A stretch of DNA of 64,000 bases from Streptomyces sp. NBC_00258 (lineage in GTDB: Bacteria > Actinomycetota > Actinomycetes > Streptomycetales > Streptomycetaceae): NCBI RefSeq assembly GCF_036182465.1, contig NZ_CP108081.1:11346001-11410000 (forward strand), read 5' to 3'. The notes beneath the pieces were generated by a model. It ran no database searches, was not told the DNA's origin, and saw only the letters and a list, made by a program, of their open reading frames with translations. Positions within the stretch are counted from its first letter, which is position 1; each line of letters begins with the position of its first letter. The position numbers were made by a program, and so were the translations under genes. This document shows, one piece after another, positions 6,052 through 15,214 of this stretch.

Positions 6052-8358
6052 TCAGCCGATGCGCGCAGGCGTGTGCAGAACCCTTGCATGTCCGACGCGG
6101 CGGGTCGGGCCGGTGAGGTGGAGGGTGCCGGTGAGCCGGATGTCCGTGCTGGAGGTGCCGAGCATGACGGTGATCTCGCCCGGTTCGACGATGCGGTGCA
6201 GTTCGGGCCCCGTGTAGGCGAGACGGTCGGCGTGCAGGCGGAAGGCGACCCTGCGCCGCTCGCCGGGGGCGAGGAGGACTCGGGCGAAGCCGGTCAACTG
6301 AGTTACTGGCCGGGGTAGTTGGGCGATCGGGTCCGCGGTGTAGAGCTGGACGACTTCGGAGCCTGAGAGGTCGCCGGTGTTGCGGACCAGGCAGCTGATC
6401 TCGACCTCGCCGTCGGTGGGTATCTCCTCGGCGCTCAGTTCGAACCCGTCGTAGGCGAAGGCCGTATAGGACAGTCCGTGCCCGAAGGGATAGGCCGGGG
6501 TGGGGTCCAGGTTGCTCACGCCCTGGGTGTTGCCGCCGAGCGGGGCGTGCAGGTAGGTGCCGGGCTGGGCGCCCGCCGTCCGCGGGATCTGCACCGGCAG
6601 CTTGCCCGACGGATTGATGCGCCCGGAGAGCACTTCGGCAAGGGCGGGGCCGCCCTCCTCGCCGGGAAAGAAGGCCTGGACGACGGCGGCCGCACGGTCG
6701 GCGTAGGCGCCGAGCGCGTACGGGCGGCCGGAGACGACGAGAAGGACGACCGGGGTGTCGGTGGCCAGCAGGGCCTCGACGAGTTCGTCCTGGACGCCCG
6801 GCAGGGAGAGGTCCTCCGCGTCGCAGCCCTCGCCGGAGGTGCCGAGGCCGAAGAGGGCGGCGCGGTCGCCGACCACGGCGATGCAGACGTCCGCCCGGCG
6901 GGCCGCCTCCACCGCCGCGTCGAACCCGCTGCGGTCGATGTCCTTGACTGGGCAGCCCTGTTCGTACGCGATGCGGGTGCCGGGCAGCTCCGTGGCCAGG
7001 GCGTCCAGCAGGGTACGGGCCTCGATGCCGTTGTCGTGGCCCGGGTGGTGGGGCAGGACGTGGTTGGGAAAGGAATAGCAGCCGAAGAAGGCGTTGGCGT
7101 CGTCGGCGCAGGGGCCGATGAGGGCGATGGAGCCGGTGTCCGCGGCGAGGGGGAGGTTCCCGGCCGGGTTGTCCAGCAGCACGATGCCCTGCTCGGCGAG
7201 CTCGCGGGCGATGGCCCGATGGGTGGGAGGGTCGAGATCGATGGGCCCCTCGGGGGCGATGCCGGGGTCGAAGTCGGCGTCCAGCAGCCCCAGTTCGGTC
7301 TTCTGGCGCAGCACGCGTCGTACGGCCCGGTCGACGAGGTCCTCGGATACGGCTCCCTCGCGGACGAGTTCGGCGAGGGGTTCGCCGTAGCAGAGGCTGT
7401 CGGGGAGTTCCACGTCGATGCCGGCGGTGAGGGCCCGTGCGCCGGCCTCGCCCTCGGTGGCGGCGATGCGGTGCATGGTGCGCAGGAAGGCGATGGACCA
7501 GTAGTCGGAGACCACCGTTCCCTCGAATTCCCATTCCTCGCGCAGCAGTTGGGTGAGCAGAGAGGGGTCGGCCCCGGCCGGCATTCCGTCGACATCGGCG
7601 TACGAGTTCATGACCGAGCGGGCGCCGCCTTCCCGTATCGCCGTCTCGAACGGCGGCAGGATCACGTCGGCGAACTCTCGCGGGCCCATGGAGACGGGGG
7701 CGTGGTTGCGGGCGGCCTTGGAGGCGGAGTAGCCGGCGAAGTGCTTGAGGGTGGCGATGATCCCGGCGCTCTCCAGGCCGCGCACATAGGCGGTACCGGT
7801 GGTGGCGACGAGGTAGGGGTCCTCACCGAGGGTCTCCTCGACGCGGCCCCAGCGGTAGTCGCGTACGACGTCGAGGACGGGGGAGAGTCCCTGGTGGACG
7901 CCGACTTGGCGCATGCTCGTGCCGATGGCGTTGGCCATGCGTTCGACGAGTTCGGGGTTGAAGGAGGCTGCCCAGGACAGCGGGGTGGGGAAGACGCTCG
8001 CGTGGTGGGCGGTGAAACCCGTCAGACACTCCTCGTGGGCGATGGCGGGGATGCCGAGGCGGGTGCTGTCCATCAACTCGCGCTGTAGTGAGGTCAGTTG
8101 CCGCGCCCCCTCGCTGGGCTCGACCGGCTTGGTGCCGAACGGGCGGGTGAGGTGGCCGAGTCCGTCCTTCCTGGCCTCCGTGAAGTCGGTGTGTCGGGCG
8201 AAGACGTCCTGCATCGGGGCGACGTTGCCGCTGACCCGCTCGACGCCGGGCCAGGCGCTGCCGAGCTGGGCGAGCTTCTCTTCCAGGGTCATCTCCGCGA
8301 GCAGGGCCTCGACCCTGTCGTCGCGAGGGCAGGCCGGATCGGCCCAAGGTGTGGTCAT
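6052..8358 (-). CDS. Glycoside hydrolase family 3 beta-glucosidase/beta-xylosidase
   Basis: This 768-residue GH3 enzyme has the full three-domain order: an N-terminal TIM-barrel (about 1-350), an alpha/beta sandwich (about 380-590) and a fibronectin III-like domain (about 650-750). The catalytic nucleophile is Asp285 in the TVVSDYWSI motif, and the substrate-binding KHFAGY motif is at 205-210. No signal peptide is visible, so it should cleave imported oligosaccharides in the cytoplasm. GAGGAA precedes the ATG at 8358. It lies 36 bases downstream of the LacI gene, in one operon, and divergent from an ABC sugar importer. This matches the bxl layout, in which the enzyme is BxlA, a xylobiose/cellobiose-cleaving protein. 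The exact sugar is inferred from context only. Confidence 0.88.
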   Translation of the reverse strand: MTTPWADPACPRDDRVEALLAEMTLEEKLAQLGSAWPGVERVSGNVAPMQDVFARHTDFTEARKDGLGHLTRPFGTKPVEPSEGARQLTSLQRELMDSTRLGIPAIAHEECLTGFTAHHASVFPTPLSWAASFNPELVERMANAIGTSMRQVGVHQGLSPVLDVVRDYRWGRVEETLGEDPYLVATTGTAYVRGLESAGIIATLKHFAGYSASKAARNHAPVSMGPREFADVILPPFETAIREGGARSVMNSYADVDGMPAGADPSLLTQLLREEWEFEGTVVSDYWSIAFLRTMHRIAATEGEAGARALTAGIDVELPDSLCYGEPLAELVREGAVSEDLVDRAVRRVLRQKTELGLLDADFDPGIAPEGPIDLDPPTHRAIARELAEQGIVLLDNPAGNLPLAADTGSIALIGPCADDANAFFGCYSFPNHVLPHHPGHDNGIEARTLLDALATELPGTRIAYEQGCPVKDIDRSGFDAAVEAARRADVCIAVVGDRAALFGLGTSGEGCDAEDLSLPGVQDELVEALLATDTPVVLLVVSGRPYALGAYADRAAAVVQAFFPGEEGGPALAEVLSGRINPSGKLPVQIPRTAGAQPGTYLHAPLGGNTQGVSNLDPTPAYPFGHGLSYTAFAYDGFELSAEEIPTDGEVEISCLVRNTGDLSGSEVVQLYTADPIAQLPRPVTQLTGFARVLLAPGERRRVAFRLHADRLAYTGPELHRIVEPGEITVMLGTSSTDIRLTGTLHLTGPTRRVGHARVLHTPARIG

Positions 8359-8394
8359 GGCGCGTTCCTCGGGGTGGGGTGGGGCGCGGCGGAT

Positions 8395-9420
8395 TCAGGA
8401 GTGGGTGGACGGCGGGGCGGTCGAGTCCCGCACCACCAACTGGGTGGCAAGTTCCACCCGGTGGCTGTCCAGGGGCTCGCCGGCGGCGAGGCGGAGCAGG
8501 GTGCGCAGCGCGGCACGGCCGATCTCGATGAACGGCTGCCGGACGGTGGTGAGGGCAGGGGCGGAGGTGCGCGCCGCGGCGGTGTCGTCGAAGCCGACGA
8601 CGCTGACGTCGTCCGGCACCCGCAGACCGTGGACGCGGGCGGCCTCGATGACGCCGAACGCCTCCAGGTCGTTGCCGGCGAACACGGCGGTGGGCGGTTC
8701 GTCCAGGGCGAAGAGCTCCAGGGCTGCCTGGTAGGCGGGTTCGAACCGGAAGGCCCCCCGCTTGATGAGCCGGGGATCAGGGCTCAGGCCGGCGCCGGTG
8801 AGCGCGGCCTGGTAGCCGTGCAGGCGGGCGGTGTTGCAGACGGCGTCGTGCCGGCCCTCGATCATCGCGATCCGCCGGTGGCCGAGCTTCAGCAGATGCT
8901 CGGTCGCCGCCATGCCGCCGCTGAAATTCGTCGCGCCGATGCTCGGCACGCTCTCGTCCGGAACATTCATCGGGTCGATGAGCACGAGCGGGATGTCGTG
9001 CTGGGCGAACTGCGCCCGCTGCCGGGCGGTCACCTCGGACGTCACCAGGATGACGCCCTCCCGTCCGGCGTTCGTGATCTTCCGGGCCCAGGCGGCGCCC
9101 AGTGGGTCGTCGGGCGCCGTACCGATGACGACATCGACCCCGGCCTCGGCCGCGGCCTCCGTCACCCCCTGTGTGATCACCAGGTTGTTCGGGTTGACCA
9201 GCTGGTCGAAGGTGAGGTCGATCGTGCGCACCGGTGACTGCGCACCGCCCGGCCCTCGAGCCACGTAATCGCGCTCGACCAGTAGCCGCTCGATGCGCGC
9301 CCGGGTCTCGGGCGAGACGTCACTGCGGCCATTGACCACCTTGGAGACAGTGGCCACGGAGACCCCTGCCGCCTCGGCGATGCCGGTCAGGGTGGTCCGC
9401 TCGACGGCTCTCTTCGCCAT
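8395..9420 (-). CDS. LacI-family transcriptional regulator of the sugar locus
   Basis: The protein has 341 residues. The N-terminal LacI helix-turn-helix is TLTGIAEAAGVSVATVSKVV followed by NGRSDVSPETRARIERLL (about 9-48). A periplasmic-binding-protein-like effector domain follows (about 65-335). AAAGGA lies 5 bases before the ATG. It is transcribed with the GH3 gene and diverges from the importer genes. Two LacI-type palindromes (9453-9466 and 9566-9579) lie in the divergent promoter region, suggesting that it represses both units until the imported oligosaccharide or its product binds. Confidence 0.9.
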   Translation of the reverse strand: MAKRAVERTTLTGIAEAAGVSVATVSKVVNGRSDVSPETRARIERLLVERDYVARGPGGAQSPVRTIDLTFDQLVNPNNLVITQGVTEAAAEAGVDVVIGTAPDDPLGAAWARKITNAGREGVILVTSEVTARQRAQFAQHDIPLVLIDPMNVPDESVPSIGATNFSGGMAATEHLLKLGHRRIAMIEGRHDAVCNTARLHGYQAALTGAGLSPDPRLIKRGAFRFEPAYQAALELFALDEPPTAVFAGNDLEAFGVIEAARVHGLRVPDDVSVVGFDDTAAARTSAPALTTVRQPFIEIGRAALRTLLRLAAGEPLDSHRVELATQLVVRDSTAPPSTHS

Positions 9421-9452
9421 GCTGGTCCTTTCGCTGCTTTACGGGGAAGGTA

Positions 9453-9466
9453 GCGCAACGTTTCGC
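9453..9466. promoter_or_regulatory. LacI-type operator near the regulator/GH3 promoter
   Basis: GCGCAACGTTTCGC is a 14-bp imperfect palindrome (12 of 14 symmetric) centred on the CG step typical of LacI-family operators. It lies 33 bases upstream of the LacI start. Confidence 0.55.
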
Positions 9467-9565
9467 CAGGTTCCAGTGCTGCACGGACTGAAAAAATTAC
9501 CGCTGCCGACATCTTGACCGGCGACGAACCCGGACCTAATTTGTCGGCCAGAAAACGCAGAGGTT

Positions 9566-9579
9566 TCGAAAACTTTCGA
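9566..9579. promoter_or_regulatory. LacI-type operator near the importer promoter
   Basis: TCGAAAACTTTCGA is a perfect 6-bp inverted repeat around an AC spacer, 78 bases upstream of the binding-protein gene. GAAA/TTTC palindromes of this kind are known in front of Streptomyces xylan-utilisation genes. Confidence 0.55.
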
Positions 9580-9656
9580 GCCACCCTCATCGCTTCCGGC
9601 TACTCAGACGAGCCGTCCGACGCGATCGAGCCTCTGAAGAGCTGAAGGAGCTCACG

Positions 9657-10976
9657 ATGACCCCGAGAATGCCTTCCCGTGTCCTGATCACCGCCTCGGC
9701 GGCCGCTCTCACCATCACCCTGTCCGCCTGTGGCAGCAGTGGCCGCACCGCCGCCGGCGGCAGCGGAGACGGAACATTGGCCTGGGCGCTGACCCAGGGG
9801 TCCGAAGCGACCTTCCGGGCCTCGGCCACGGAGTGGAACAAGGAACACCCGGACGCCAAGATCAACTACCAGTACTTCCAGAACGACCCCTTCAAGCAGA
9901 AGCTGCGTACCGCCGTCGGCGCCGGCAACGGCCCCGTGCTCTTCGAGAACTGGGGCGGCGGGGGGCTGAAGAGCTACGTGGACGCGGGCAAGGTCGCCGA
10001 CCTCACCTCCGATCTCGACGCCAGTCCCGAGTGGAAGGACCGCATCTTCCCCTCGGTGCTCAAGTCCACGACCTTCGACGGCAAGGTCTACGGCGTGCCC
10101 GTCAACGGCGTGCAGCCCGTGGTTCTGTACTACAACAAGGAGTTGCTCGAAAAGGCCGGCGCCCAGCCGCCGAAGACCTGGGACGACCTGCTCGCGCTCG
10201 TGAAGAAGCTCAAGGCCGAGGGCATCGCCCCGATATCGATGGGCGGTGCCTCCAAGTGGCCCGACCTGATGTGGCTGGAGTACCTCGTCGACCGCGTCGG
10301 CGGACCCGAGATCTTCGCGAACATCGCCGCCGGCAAGAAGGACGCCTGGTCGGACCCGGCCGTCCTGAAGGCCGCCCAGATGATCGAACAGCTCGTGGAC
10401 GCGGGCGGCTTCGCAAAGGGCTTCACCTCCGTCTCCGCCGACACCGGCCAGGCCGAGGCCCAGCTGTACACCGGCAAGGCCGCGATGATCCTCCAGGGCA
10501 GTTGGGGGTACGGCACCATCAACACCGGTTCGCCGAAGTTCGTCTCCGAGGGCCACCTGGGCTGGACCGGCTTCCCGGCTGTCACCGGTGGCAGGGGCGA
10601 CGCGACGAACATCGTCGGCAACCCGGCCAACTTCTTCTCCCTGTCATCACAGGCGAGCGCCAAGGAGAAGAAGACGGCGGTGTCGTACCTCAAGGACGGC
10701 GTCTACAACGACACCTACGTCGACAACCTCCTCAAGAACGGCGACGTGCCGCCGGTGAAGGATCTGGACGCCAAGCTGAAGGCCACGGACAACGCCGACT
10801 GGACGACGTACGTCTACACCCTCGCCCGCGACGCCAAGAGCTTCCAGCTCTCATGGGACCAGGCGCTCACCCCCGAACTCGGCAACGAACTGCTCACCCG
10901 CCTCGACCAGCTCTTCCTCGGCCAGATCAGCCCGAAGGAGTTCTGTTCGCAGATGGACAAGGCGGCGGCGAAGTGA
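9657..10976 (+). CDS. ABC sugar transporter, substrate-binding lipoprotein (BxlE-like)
   Basis: This 439-residue extracellular solute-binding protein family 1 member has a lipoprotein signal: a positively charged N-terminus, a hydrophobic stretch and the lipobox TLSAC with Cys25 as the lipidation site. The mature region has the family pattern (PVNGVQPVVLYYNKELLEKAG followed by PKTWDDLLALVKKLK). It should capture an oligosaccharide outside the cell for the two permeases that follow. AAGGAG precedes the ATG. Its stop overlaps the GTG of the first permease (GTGA). No ATPase gene is present, so a shared MsiK-type ATPase encoded elsewhere is expected. Xylobiose as ligand is inferred from the locus layout. 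Confidence 0.9.
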   Translation: MTPRMPSRVLITASAAALTITLSACGSSGRTAAGGSGDGTLAWALTQGSEATFRASATEWNKEHPDAKINYQYFQNDPFKQKLRTAVGAGNGPVLFENWGGGGLKSYVDAGKVADLTSDLDASPEWKDRIFPSVLKSTTFDGKVYGVPVNGVQPVVLYYNKELLEKAGAQPPKTWDDLLALVKKLKAEGIAPISMGGASKWPDLMWLEYLVDRVGGPEIFANIAAGKKDAWSDPAVLKAAQMIEQLVDAGGFAKGFTSVSADTGQAEAQLYTGKAAMILQGSWGYGTINTGSPKFVSEGHLGWTGFPAVTGGRGDATNIVGNPANFFSLSSQASAKEKKTAVSYLKDGVYNDTYVDNLLKNGDVPPVKDLDAKLKATDNADWTTYVYTLARDAKSFQLSWDQALTPELGNELLTRLDQLFLGQISPKEFCSQMDKAAAK

Positions 10977-11884
10977 GCAGCGCCGACGCCTCCGAGGCGC
11001 CACCGCACACGTCCCGGGCAGGCGGTCCGCCCTTCCTCATGGCCCTGCCCGCCCTGCTGCTCTTCGCCCTCTTCGCGCTCGTGCCGATGGCGATCGTCGT
11101 CTATCTCAGTTTCACCCGCTGGGACGGACTGGGGAGCCCGGCCTGGGCGGGAACCGACAACTGGCGCGAGGCATTGACCAGTGACGTCACCCGGCACGCC
11201 CTGTGGCTCACCGCCAAGATGATGGTGTTCTCATGGGTCGTGCAGACCCCGATCAGCCTCCTGCTGGGCGTCTTCGTCTCCGGCAAGCAGCGCTACCGCG
11301 CCCTGCTCGCCGTCTTCTACTTCGTCCCGCTGCTGATCTCCACGGCGGCGATCGCCGTCATCTTCAAGAATCTGCTCGACCCCAACTTCGGACTGGGCGC
11401 GGCCCTGGACCTGCCGATCCTCGGCCAGGACTGGCTGGGAGACCCCCAACTCGCCTTCTACGCCGTCGTGTTCGTCATCGCCTGGCAGTTCGTGCCCTTC
11501 CATACGCTGCTCTACCAGGCCGGAGCCCGGCAGATCCCGGCATCCCTGTACGAGGCCGCGTCGATCGACGGCGCGGGCAGGCTCAAGCAGTTCTGGCACA
11601 TCACCCTGCCCCAGCTGCGCTACACCATCGTCACGTCGTCGACGCTGATGGTCGTCGGCTCGCTCACCTACTTCGACCTCGTCTTCGTGCTCACCGGCGG
11701 TGGCCCCGGCTACGCCACCCGCATCCTGCCGCTCGACATGTACATCACCGGCTTCCAGAGCAACGAGATGGGCCTCGCCAGCGCCATCTCCGTGGTGCTC
11801 GTCCTGGCAGGACTTCTGCTCTCCCTAGCCCTTCTCCGGTTCTCCGGCTTCAACCGGATGCGCAGCCAGCAGGCAGGAATGTGA
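10973..11884 (+). CDS. ABC sugar transporter permease 1 (MalF-type, BxlF-like)
   Basis: The product has 303 residues from the GTG at 10973, which overlaps the binding-protein stop by four bases. The first membrane segment (FLMALPALLLFALFALVPMA) begins near residue 21 and about five more follow. The cytoplasmic EAA loop, EAASIDGAGRLKQFWHITLP, is intact and should dock a sugar-importer ATPase. It is the middle gene of the three-gene importer operon. The downstream permease start overlaps its stop by one base (TGATG), indicating translational coupling. Confidence 0.9.
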   Translation: MSSADASEAPPHTSRAGGPPFLMALPALLLFALFALVPMAIVVYLSFTRWDGLGSPAWAGTDNWREALTSDVTRHALWLTAKMMVFSWVVQTPISLLLGVFVSGKQRYRALLAVFYFVPLLISTAAIAVIFKNLLDPNFGLGAALDLPILGQDWLGDPQLAFYAVVFVIAWQFVPFHTLLYQAGARQIPASLYEAASIDGAGRLKQFWHITLPQLRYTIVTSSTLMVVGSLTYFDLVFVLTGGGPGYATRILPLDMYITGFQSNEMGLASAISVVLVLAGLLLSLALLRFSGFNRMRSQQAGM

Positions 11885-12786
11885 TGTCCGCGCTCTCCCA
11901 CGCCCCGTCCACCGACTCCCCGGCCCGCCCGACACCGACGACCGCGGGGACACCCGGCCGCCTGGCCCGGCTGCGCGGCACCAACCCTCTGGGTGCCTTC
12001 GGCGGCTTGCTCTGGCTGGTGGTCGTCCTCGTCCCGGTCTACTGGGTCGTCGTCACCAGCCTGCGCACCCGCGAGGGCTTCTTCGACGCCAACCCGCTCG
12101 CCCTGCCGACCAGTCCCACCCTGGAGAACTACCGCCTGGTCCTGGACAGCGGCTTCACCCACTACCTCCTCAACAGCACCCTGGTCACGGTCGGCGCGAC
12201 GCTGTTGACCCTCGTGGTGTCGTTCCTGGCCGCGTATGCCGTCGTCCGCGGCACCAGCCGGGCGCTGCGCTGGGCGTTCAGTGTCTTCCTGCTGGGACTC
12301 GCCATCCCACTCCAGGCCACGATCATCCCGGTGTACTACCTGATCGCCAAGGCGCAGATGTACGACACCCTGCCCGCGATCGTGCTCCCCTCGGCGGCGT
12401 TCGCCATCCCGCTCACAGTGATCATCCTGGTCAACTTCCTGCGCGACATCCCCGACGAGTTGTACGAGTCCATGCGCGCGGACGGCGCGGGCCACTGGCG
12501 GATGCTCTGGAGCCTGGCCGTGCCCCTGTCGCGCCCCGCCCTGATCACGGTCACGATCTACGACGCCCTGAACGTCTGGAACGGCTTCCTCTTCCCGCTG
12601 ATCCTCACCCAGAGCCCCGACAAGCGCGTCCTGCCGCTGTTCGTATGGAGCTTCCAGGGCGAGTTCACGATCAACATCCCGGCGATCCTGGCCGCGGTGG
12701 TCCTCTCGACGCTGCCGATCCTCGCCGTCTACATTCTCGGCCGCCGACAGCTCATCGGCGGGCTAACAGCAGGCTTCGGCAAGTGA
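11884..12786 (+). CDS. ABC sugar transporter permease 2 (MalG-type, BxlG-like)
   Basis: The protein has 300 residues and six predicted membrane spans. The first is LLWLVVVLVPVYWVVVTSL near residue 40. The EAA motif reads ESMRADGAGHWRMLWSLAVP. The chosen ATG at 11884 shares a base with the preceding stop, and AGGA lies 7 bases upstream; the GTG at 11881 is also possible. It forms the membrane channel with permease 1 and completes the importer operon. Confidence 0.9.
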   Translation: MSALSHAPSTDSPARPTPTTAGTPGRLARLRGTNPLGAFGGLLWLVVVLVPVYWVVVTSLRTREGFFDANPLALPTSPTLENYRLVLDSGFTHYLLNSTLVTVGATLLTLVVSFLAAYAVVRGTSRALRWAFSVFLLGLAIPLQATIIPVYYLIAKAQMYDTLPAIVLPSAAFAIPLTVIILVNFLRDIPDELYESMRADGAGHWRMLWSLAVPLSRPALITVTIYDALNVWNGFLFPLILTQSPDKRVLPLFVWSFQGEFTINIPAILAAVVLSTLPILAVYILGRRQLIGGLTAGFGK

Positions 12787-13441
12787 GGGACCACCCCGCC
12801 GAGCGGTGTCGGCCCGCCGACCTCAACCACCGCGAACGCGCAGTCCGCATTCCCATCGTCACCGGCTGGACCAACGAGGGCATCGTCGAATGCCTCCATC
12901 TCGCCGAATCCACCTCGTGTCCTGTGCGCCCTGACGAGGCCCTGTCCGGTGAAGTGCCGGGCGGGGCTTGGTCGTTGAGGGGGTCGGCTACGAACCCGAT
13001 GCGTGCGGTCAACTCGCCGGTGAACGGGCCTGGGGTACGTGGTGATGGATGCAGTCCGGGTTCGTCGGCGGTACTGCTGATTGGGCCACTTGGGCGGCGT
13101 CGATCACGTACGGGTCGTACGTGTCCTCAGGCCAGCTAAACGATAAGGTACCTTATAGTTAGTGGGAACCAGCCCCGTGCGGCTCAGCAGGATGCGCTTC
13201 CCAGGTCGGCGGCAACGGCGTGCGCCGGAGTGCTGAGCCGCGGCGAAGGTCGTCCGACGATTTTTGGGCCGCCGTTGACCAGGGACTCGGTGACGTCCCC
13301 GTCATCGAGCGGACGCTCGCCCTGTTGGCCCAAGCAGGTGTCAAGCACCGAGGAGCCAGCGCACTTATGCGCAGTGCGGCACGGTTGGGAGTGACCACGA
13401 GTGGGCGGAATGAATCCTTCGAAACAGAGTTGGCCTCTGAC
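12787..13441 (+). other. Long intergenic region with a GGTACC-centred operator
   Basis: No gene is recognisable in these 655 bases. An in-frame extension of the next gene back to 13220 has no family resemblance and no ribosome site. The notable element is the perfect palindrome at 13143-13156, which is shared with the MarR promoter region at 26.2 kb. Confidence 0.55.
13143..13156. promoter_or_regulatory. MarR-type operator (remote copy)
   Basis: ATAAGGTACCTTAT is a perfect 14-bp palindrome. It overlaps a plausible -10 hexamer, TATAGT (13154-13159), reading toward the oxidoreductase gene at 13442. The core and its right flank match the two sites in front of the MarR gene at 26221. Confidence 0.6.
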
Positions 13442-14389
13442 ATGAGCAAAGTAGTAGTAGCGAGCGCATACGGCGGTCCCGAGGTCCTGTCGGTGATCGA
13501 TGTCGCCGTCCCGGATCCCGGGCCGGGGCAGGTGCGCATCGCGGTCCGTGCCGCCGGCGTCAACCCCTTCGATCAGAAGCTGTACAGCGGCGCCTTCGGG
13601 ACCGATCCGGCGAAGTTGCCCATCCGGCTCGGTGCCGAGGCGGCAGGTGTGGTGACCGCGGTGGGCGCCGATGCGACCGGCCCCGCAGGTCCGGTCGAGG
13701 TCGGCGACGAGGTGATCGCCTATCGTGCGCCCGGCGCGTACGCCGCCGAACTCGTCGTCCCTGCCTCCTCGGTGGTGCCGAAGCCCGGAAGCCTGTCCTG
13801 GGAGCAGGCCGGCGGCCTGATGGCGGCCGGCGTCACCGCCGTACACGTTCTCGAGGCGATCGGCCTGCGCAAGGACGAGTCGGTGCTGGTGCACGGCGCC
13901 GCTGGAGGAGTCGGCCTGATGGCCGTGCAGTTGGCGGTCGCGCGCGGCGCCACCGTCCTCGCAACGGCAAGCGCGGCCAGGCACGACCTGCTTCGCGACC
14001 TGGGAGCGATCCCGATCGCATACGGTCCAGGGCTGGCCGACCGGGTACGCGCGGCAGCACCGGAGGGCGTCCACGCGGCGGCCGACCTGGTGGGCACCGA
14101 CGAGGCGGTGGACATCTCCGTGGAACTCGTGACGGACCGGTCCCGGATCGCCACCATCGCGGGGTTCGAGCGCGGGGCCCAGGCCGGCATCAAGCTCCTC
14201 GGCGGCGGGCCCGGCGCAGATCCGGGCACGGCCATCCGTGCCGCCGCCCGCCTGCAACTCACGGAGGCTGCGGAGACAGGGCGACTGCGAGTCCTGATCG
14301 CCGGCAGTCACCCGCTCAGCGAAGCCGCTGCCGCCCATCGCCGGATCATGACCGGTCACACCAGTGGAAAAATCGTCCTGGTGCCGTAG
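13442..14389 (+). CDS. NADP-dependent zinc-free MDR oxidoreductase
   Basis: The chosen ATG at 13442 starts MSKVVVASAYGGPEVLSVI, the normal beginning of this family, giving 315 residues. The catalytic GroES-like domain contains the VNPFDQKLYSG motif. The Rossmann domain has VLVHGAAGGVGLMAVQLAVARGA (about 145-167), with the AAGGVG turn. It is likely a quinone or enone reductase. The ribosome site is weak. A MarR-type operator lies about 290 bases upstream, so expression may respond to the MarR protein encoded at 26.2 kb. A strong terminator follows at 14408-14436. Confidence 0.85.
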   Translation: MSKVVVASAYGGPEVLSVIDVAVPDPGPGQVRIAVRAAGVNPFDQKLYSGAFGTDPAKLPIRLGAEAAGVVTAVGADATGPAGPVEVGDEVIAYRAPGAYAAELVVPASSVVPKPGSLSWEQAGGLMAAGVTAVHVLEAIGLRKDESVLVHGAAGGVGLMAVQLAVARGATVLATASAARHDLLRDLGAIPIAYGPGLADRVRAAAPEGVHAAADLVGTDEAVDISVELVTDRSRIATIAGFERGAQAGIKLLGGGPGADPGTAIRAAARLQLTEAAETGRLRVLIAGSHPLSEAAAAHRRIMTGHTSGKIVLVP

Positions 14390-14407
14390 CCCGACCAACC
14401 GAGACGC

Positions 14408-14436
14408 CTGTGCCCCTGCCATTGGCAGGGGCACAG
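14408..14436 (+). terminator. Strong hairpin terminator after the MDR gene
   Basis: CTGTGCCCCTGCC at 14408-14420 pairs perfectly with 14424-14436 across a 3-base ATT loop (13-bp stem), 19 bases after the stop codon. Confidence 0.8.
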
Positions 14437-14588
14437 CCGTGTTTGCGCCGAAGCGCCATCCCGCGGGCTTCGGACTTGCGCAGACCGTGCCGCGTGTCTC
14501 CCGGCGAGAACCCTCCATTGCCGTCAGGCCCTTCAGCTCGCTGGCTACACTCGGTTGAGACGAGCTGAACACATCAGAGGAGCCCGGG

Positions 14589-15167
14589 ATGCCGCGGAAC
14601 CGCCAACAGATCCCCCGTGAAGAGCGGACAGGTGATCTGCTGGCCGCGGCCACCGAGCTTTTTCTCGCCAAGGGGTACGACAAGACCACGATGGCGGACA
14701 TCAGCGCCGCCGCCGGGGTGGCCAGGGGCAACGTGTACTGGTACTTCGACTCGAAGGACGACATCTTCGCCGCGGTGATGGACCGGATGCTCAGCCGCGA
14801 GATCCGTACCCTCAGTGCGGAGCAGGCGGGCGCCGACCCGCTGAGCCGGCTGGTGCGGGGGCTGTCCGACATGCGCTACTCCCGGCCGCTGCACCAGGCC
14901 ATGCACGACCGGCTTCCGCATTCGGAGGCGGTCCGGGCCGCCCACAACACCTTCCTGGGCTGGATCGTCGGACTGGTCGACGAGGTCATGGCCGAGCACG
15001 GCCTCGACGGCGACCCCGACATCGATGCCACGCTCCTCCGCGACACCGTGGTCACCGTGTTCGAAGGCGCGCACGTGCCCAACGACCGGAACAGACCGGC
15101 ACACGAGATGCTCCGCTTCCTGATGGAGTCCGTCCTGGCGGGGCGTTCACCGATCAAGAGGGCGTGA
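14589..15167 (+). CDS. TetR/AcrR-family regulator
   Basis: This 192-residue regulator has an N-terminal TetR helix-turn-helix: LLAAATELFLAKGYDKTTMA then DISAAAGVARGNVYWYFDSKDDIFAAV (about 19-65). A helical C-terminal ligand and dimer domain follows. GAGGAG lies 8 bases before the ATG. It is convergent with the FAD monooxygenase gene and cut off from the upstream MDR gene by a terminator, so its target is not obvious. The monooxygenase unit is the nearest candidate. Confidence 0.88.
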   Translation: MPRNRQQIPREERTGDLLAAATELFLAKGYDKTTMADISAAAGVARGNVYWYFDSKDDIFAAVMDRMLSREIRTLSAEQAGADPLSRLVRGLSDMRYSRPLHQAMHDRLPHSEAVRAAHNTFLGWIVGLVDEVMAEHGLDGDPDIDATLLRDTVVTVFEGAHVPNDRNRPAHEMLRFLMESVLAGRSPIKRA

Positions 15168-15214
15168 CCGCTGATCGCGGCGGGTCGGAGTTCCGGCCAT
15201 GAGAGTTGCGACGG

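Noticed and set aside
6478..8088. A plus-strand frame of 536 codons opposite the GH3 gene
   Set aside because: The GH3 catalytic motifs on the other strand explain the sequence, and this frame is Gly/Val/Arg low-complexity.
13220..13441. N-terminal extension of the MDR oxidoreductase by 74 codons
   Set aside because: Family members start at the MSKVVV-type strand; the extension has no ribosome site or similarity.
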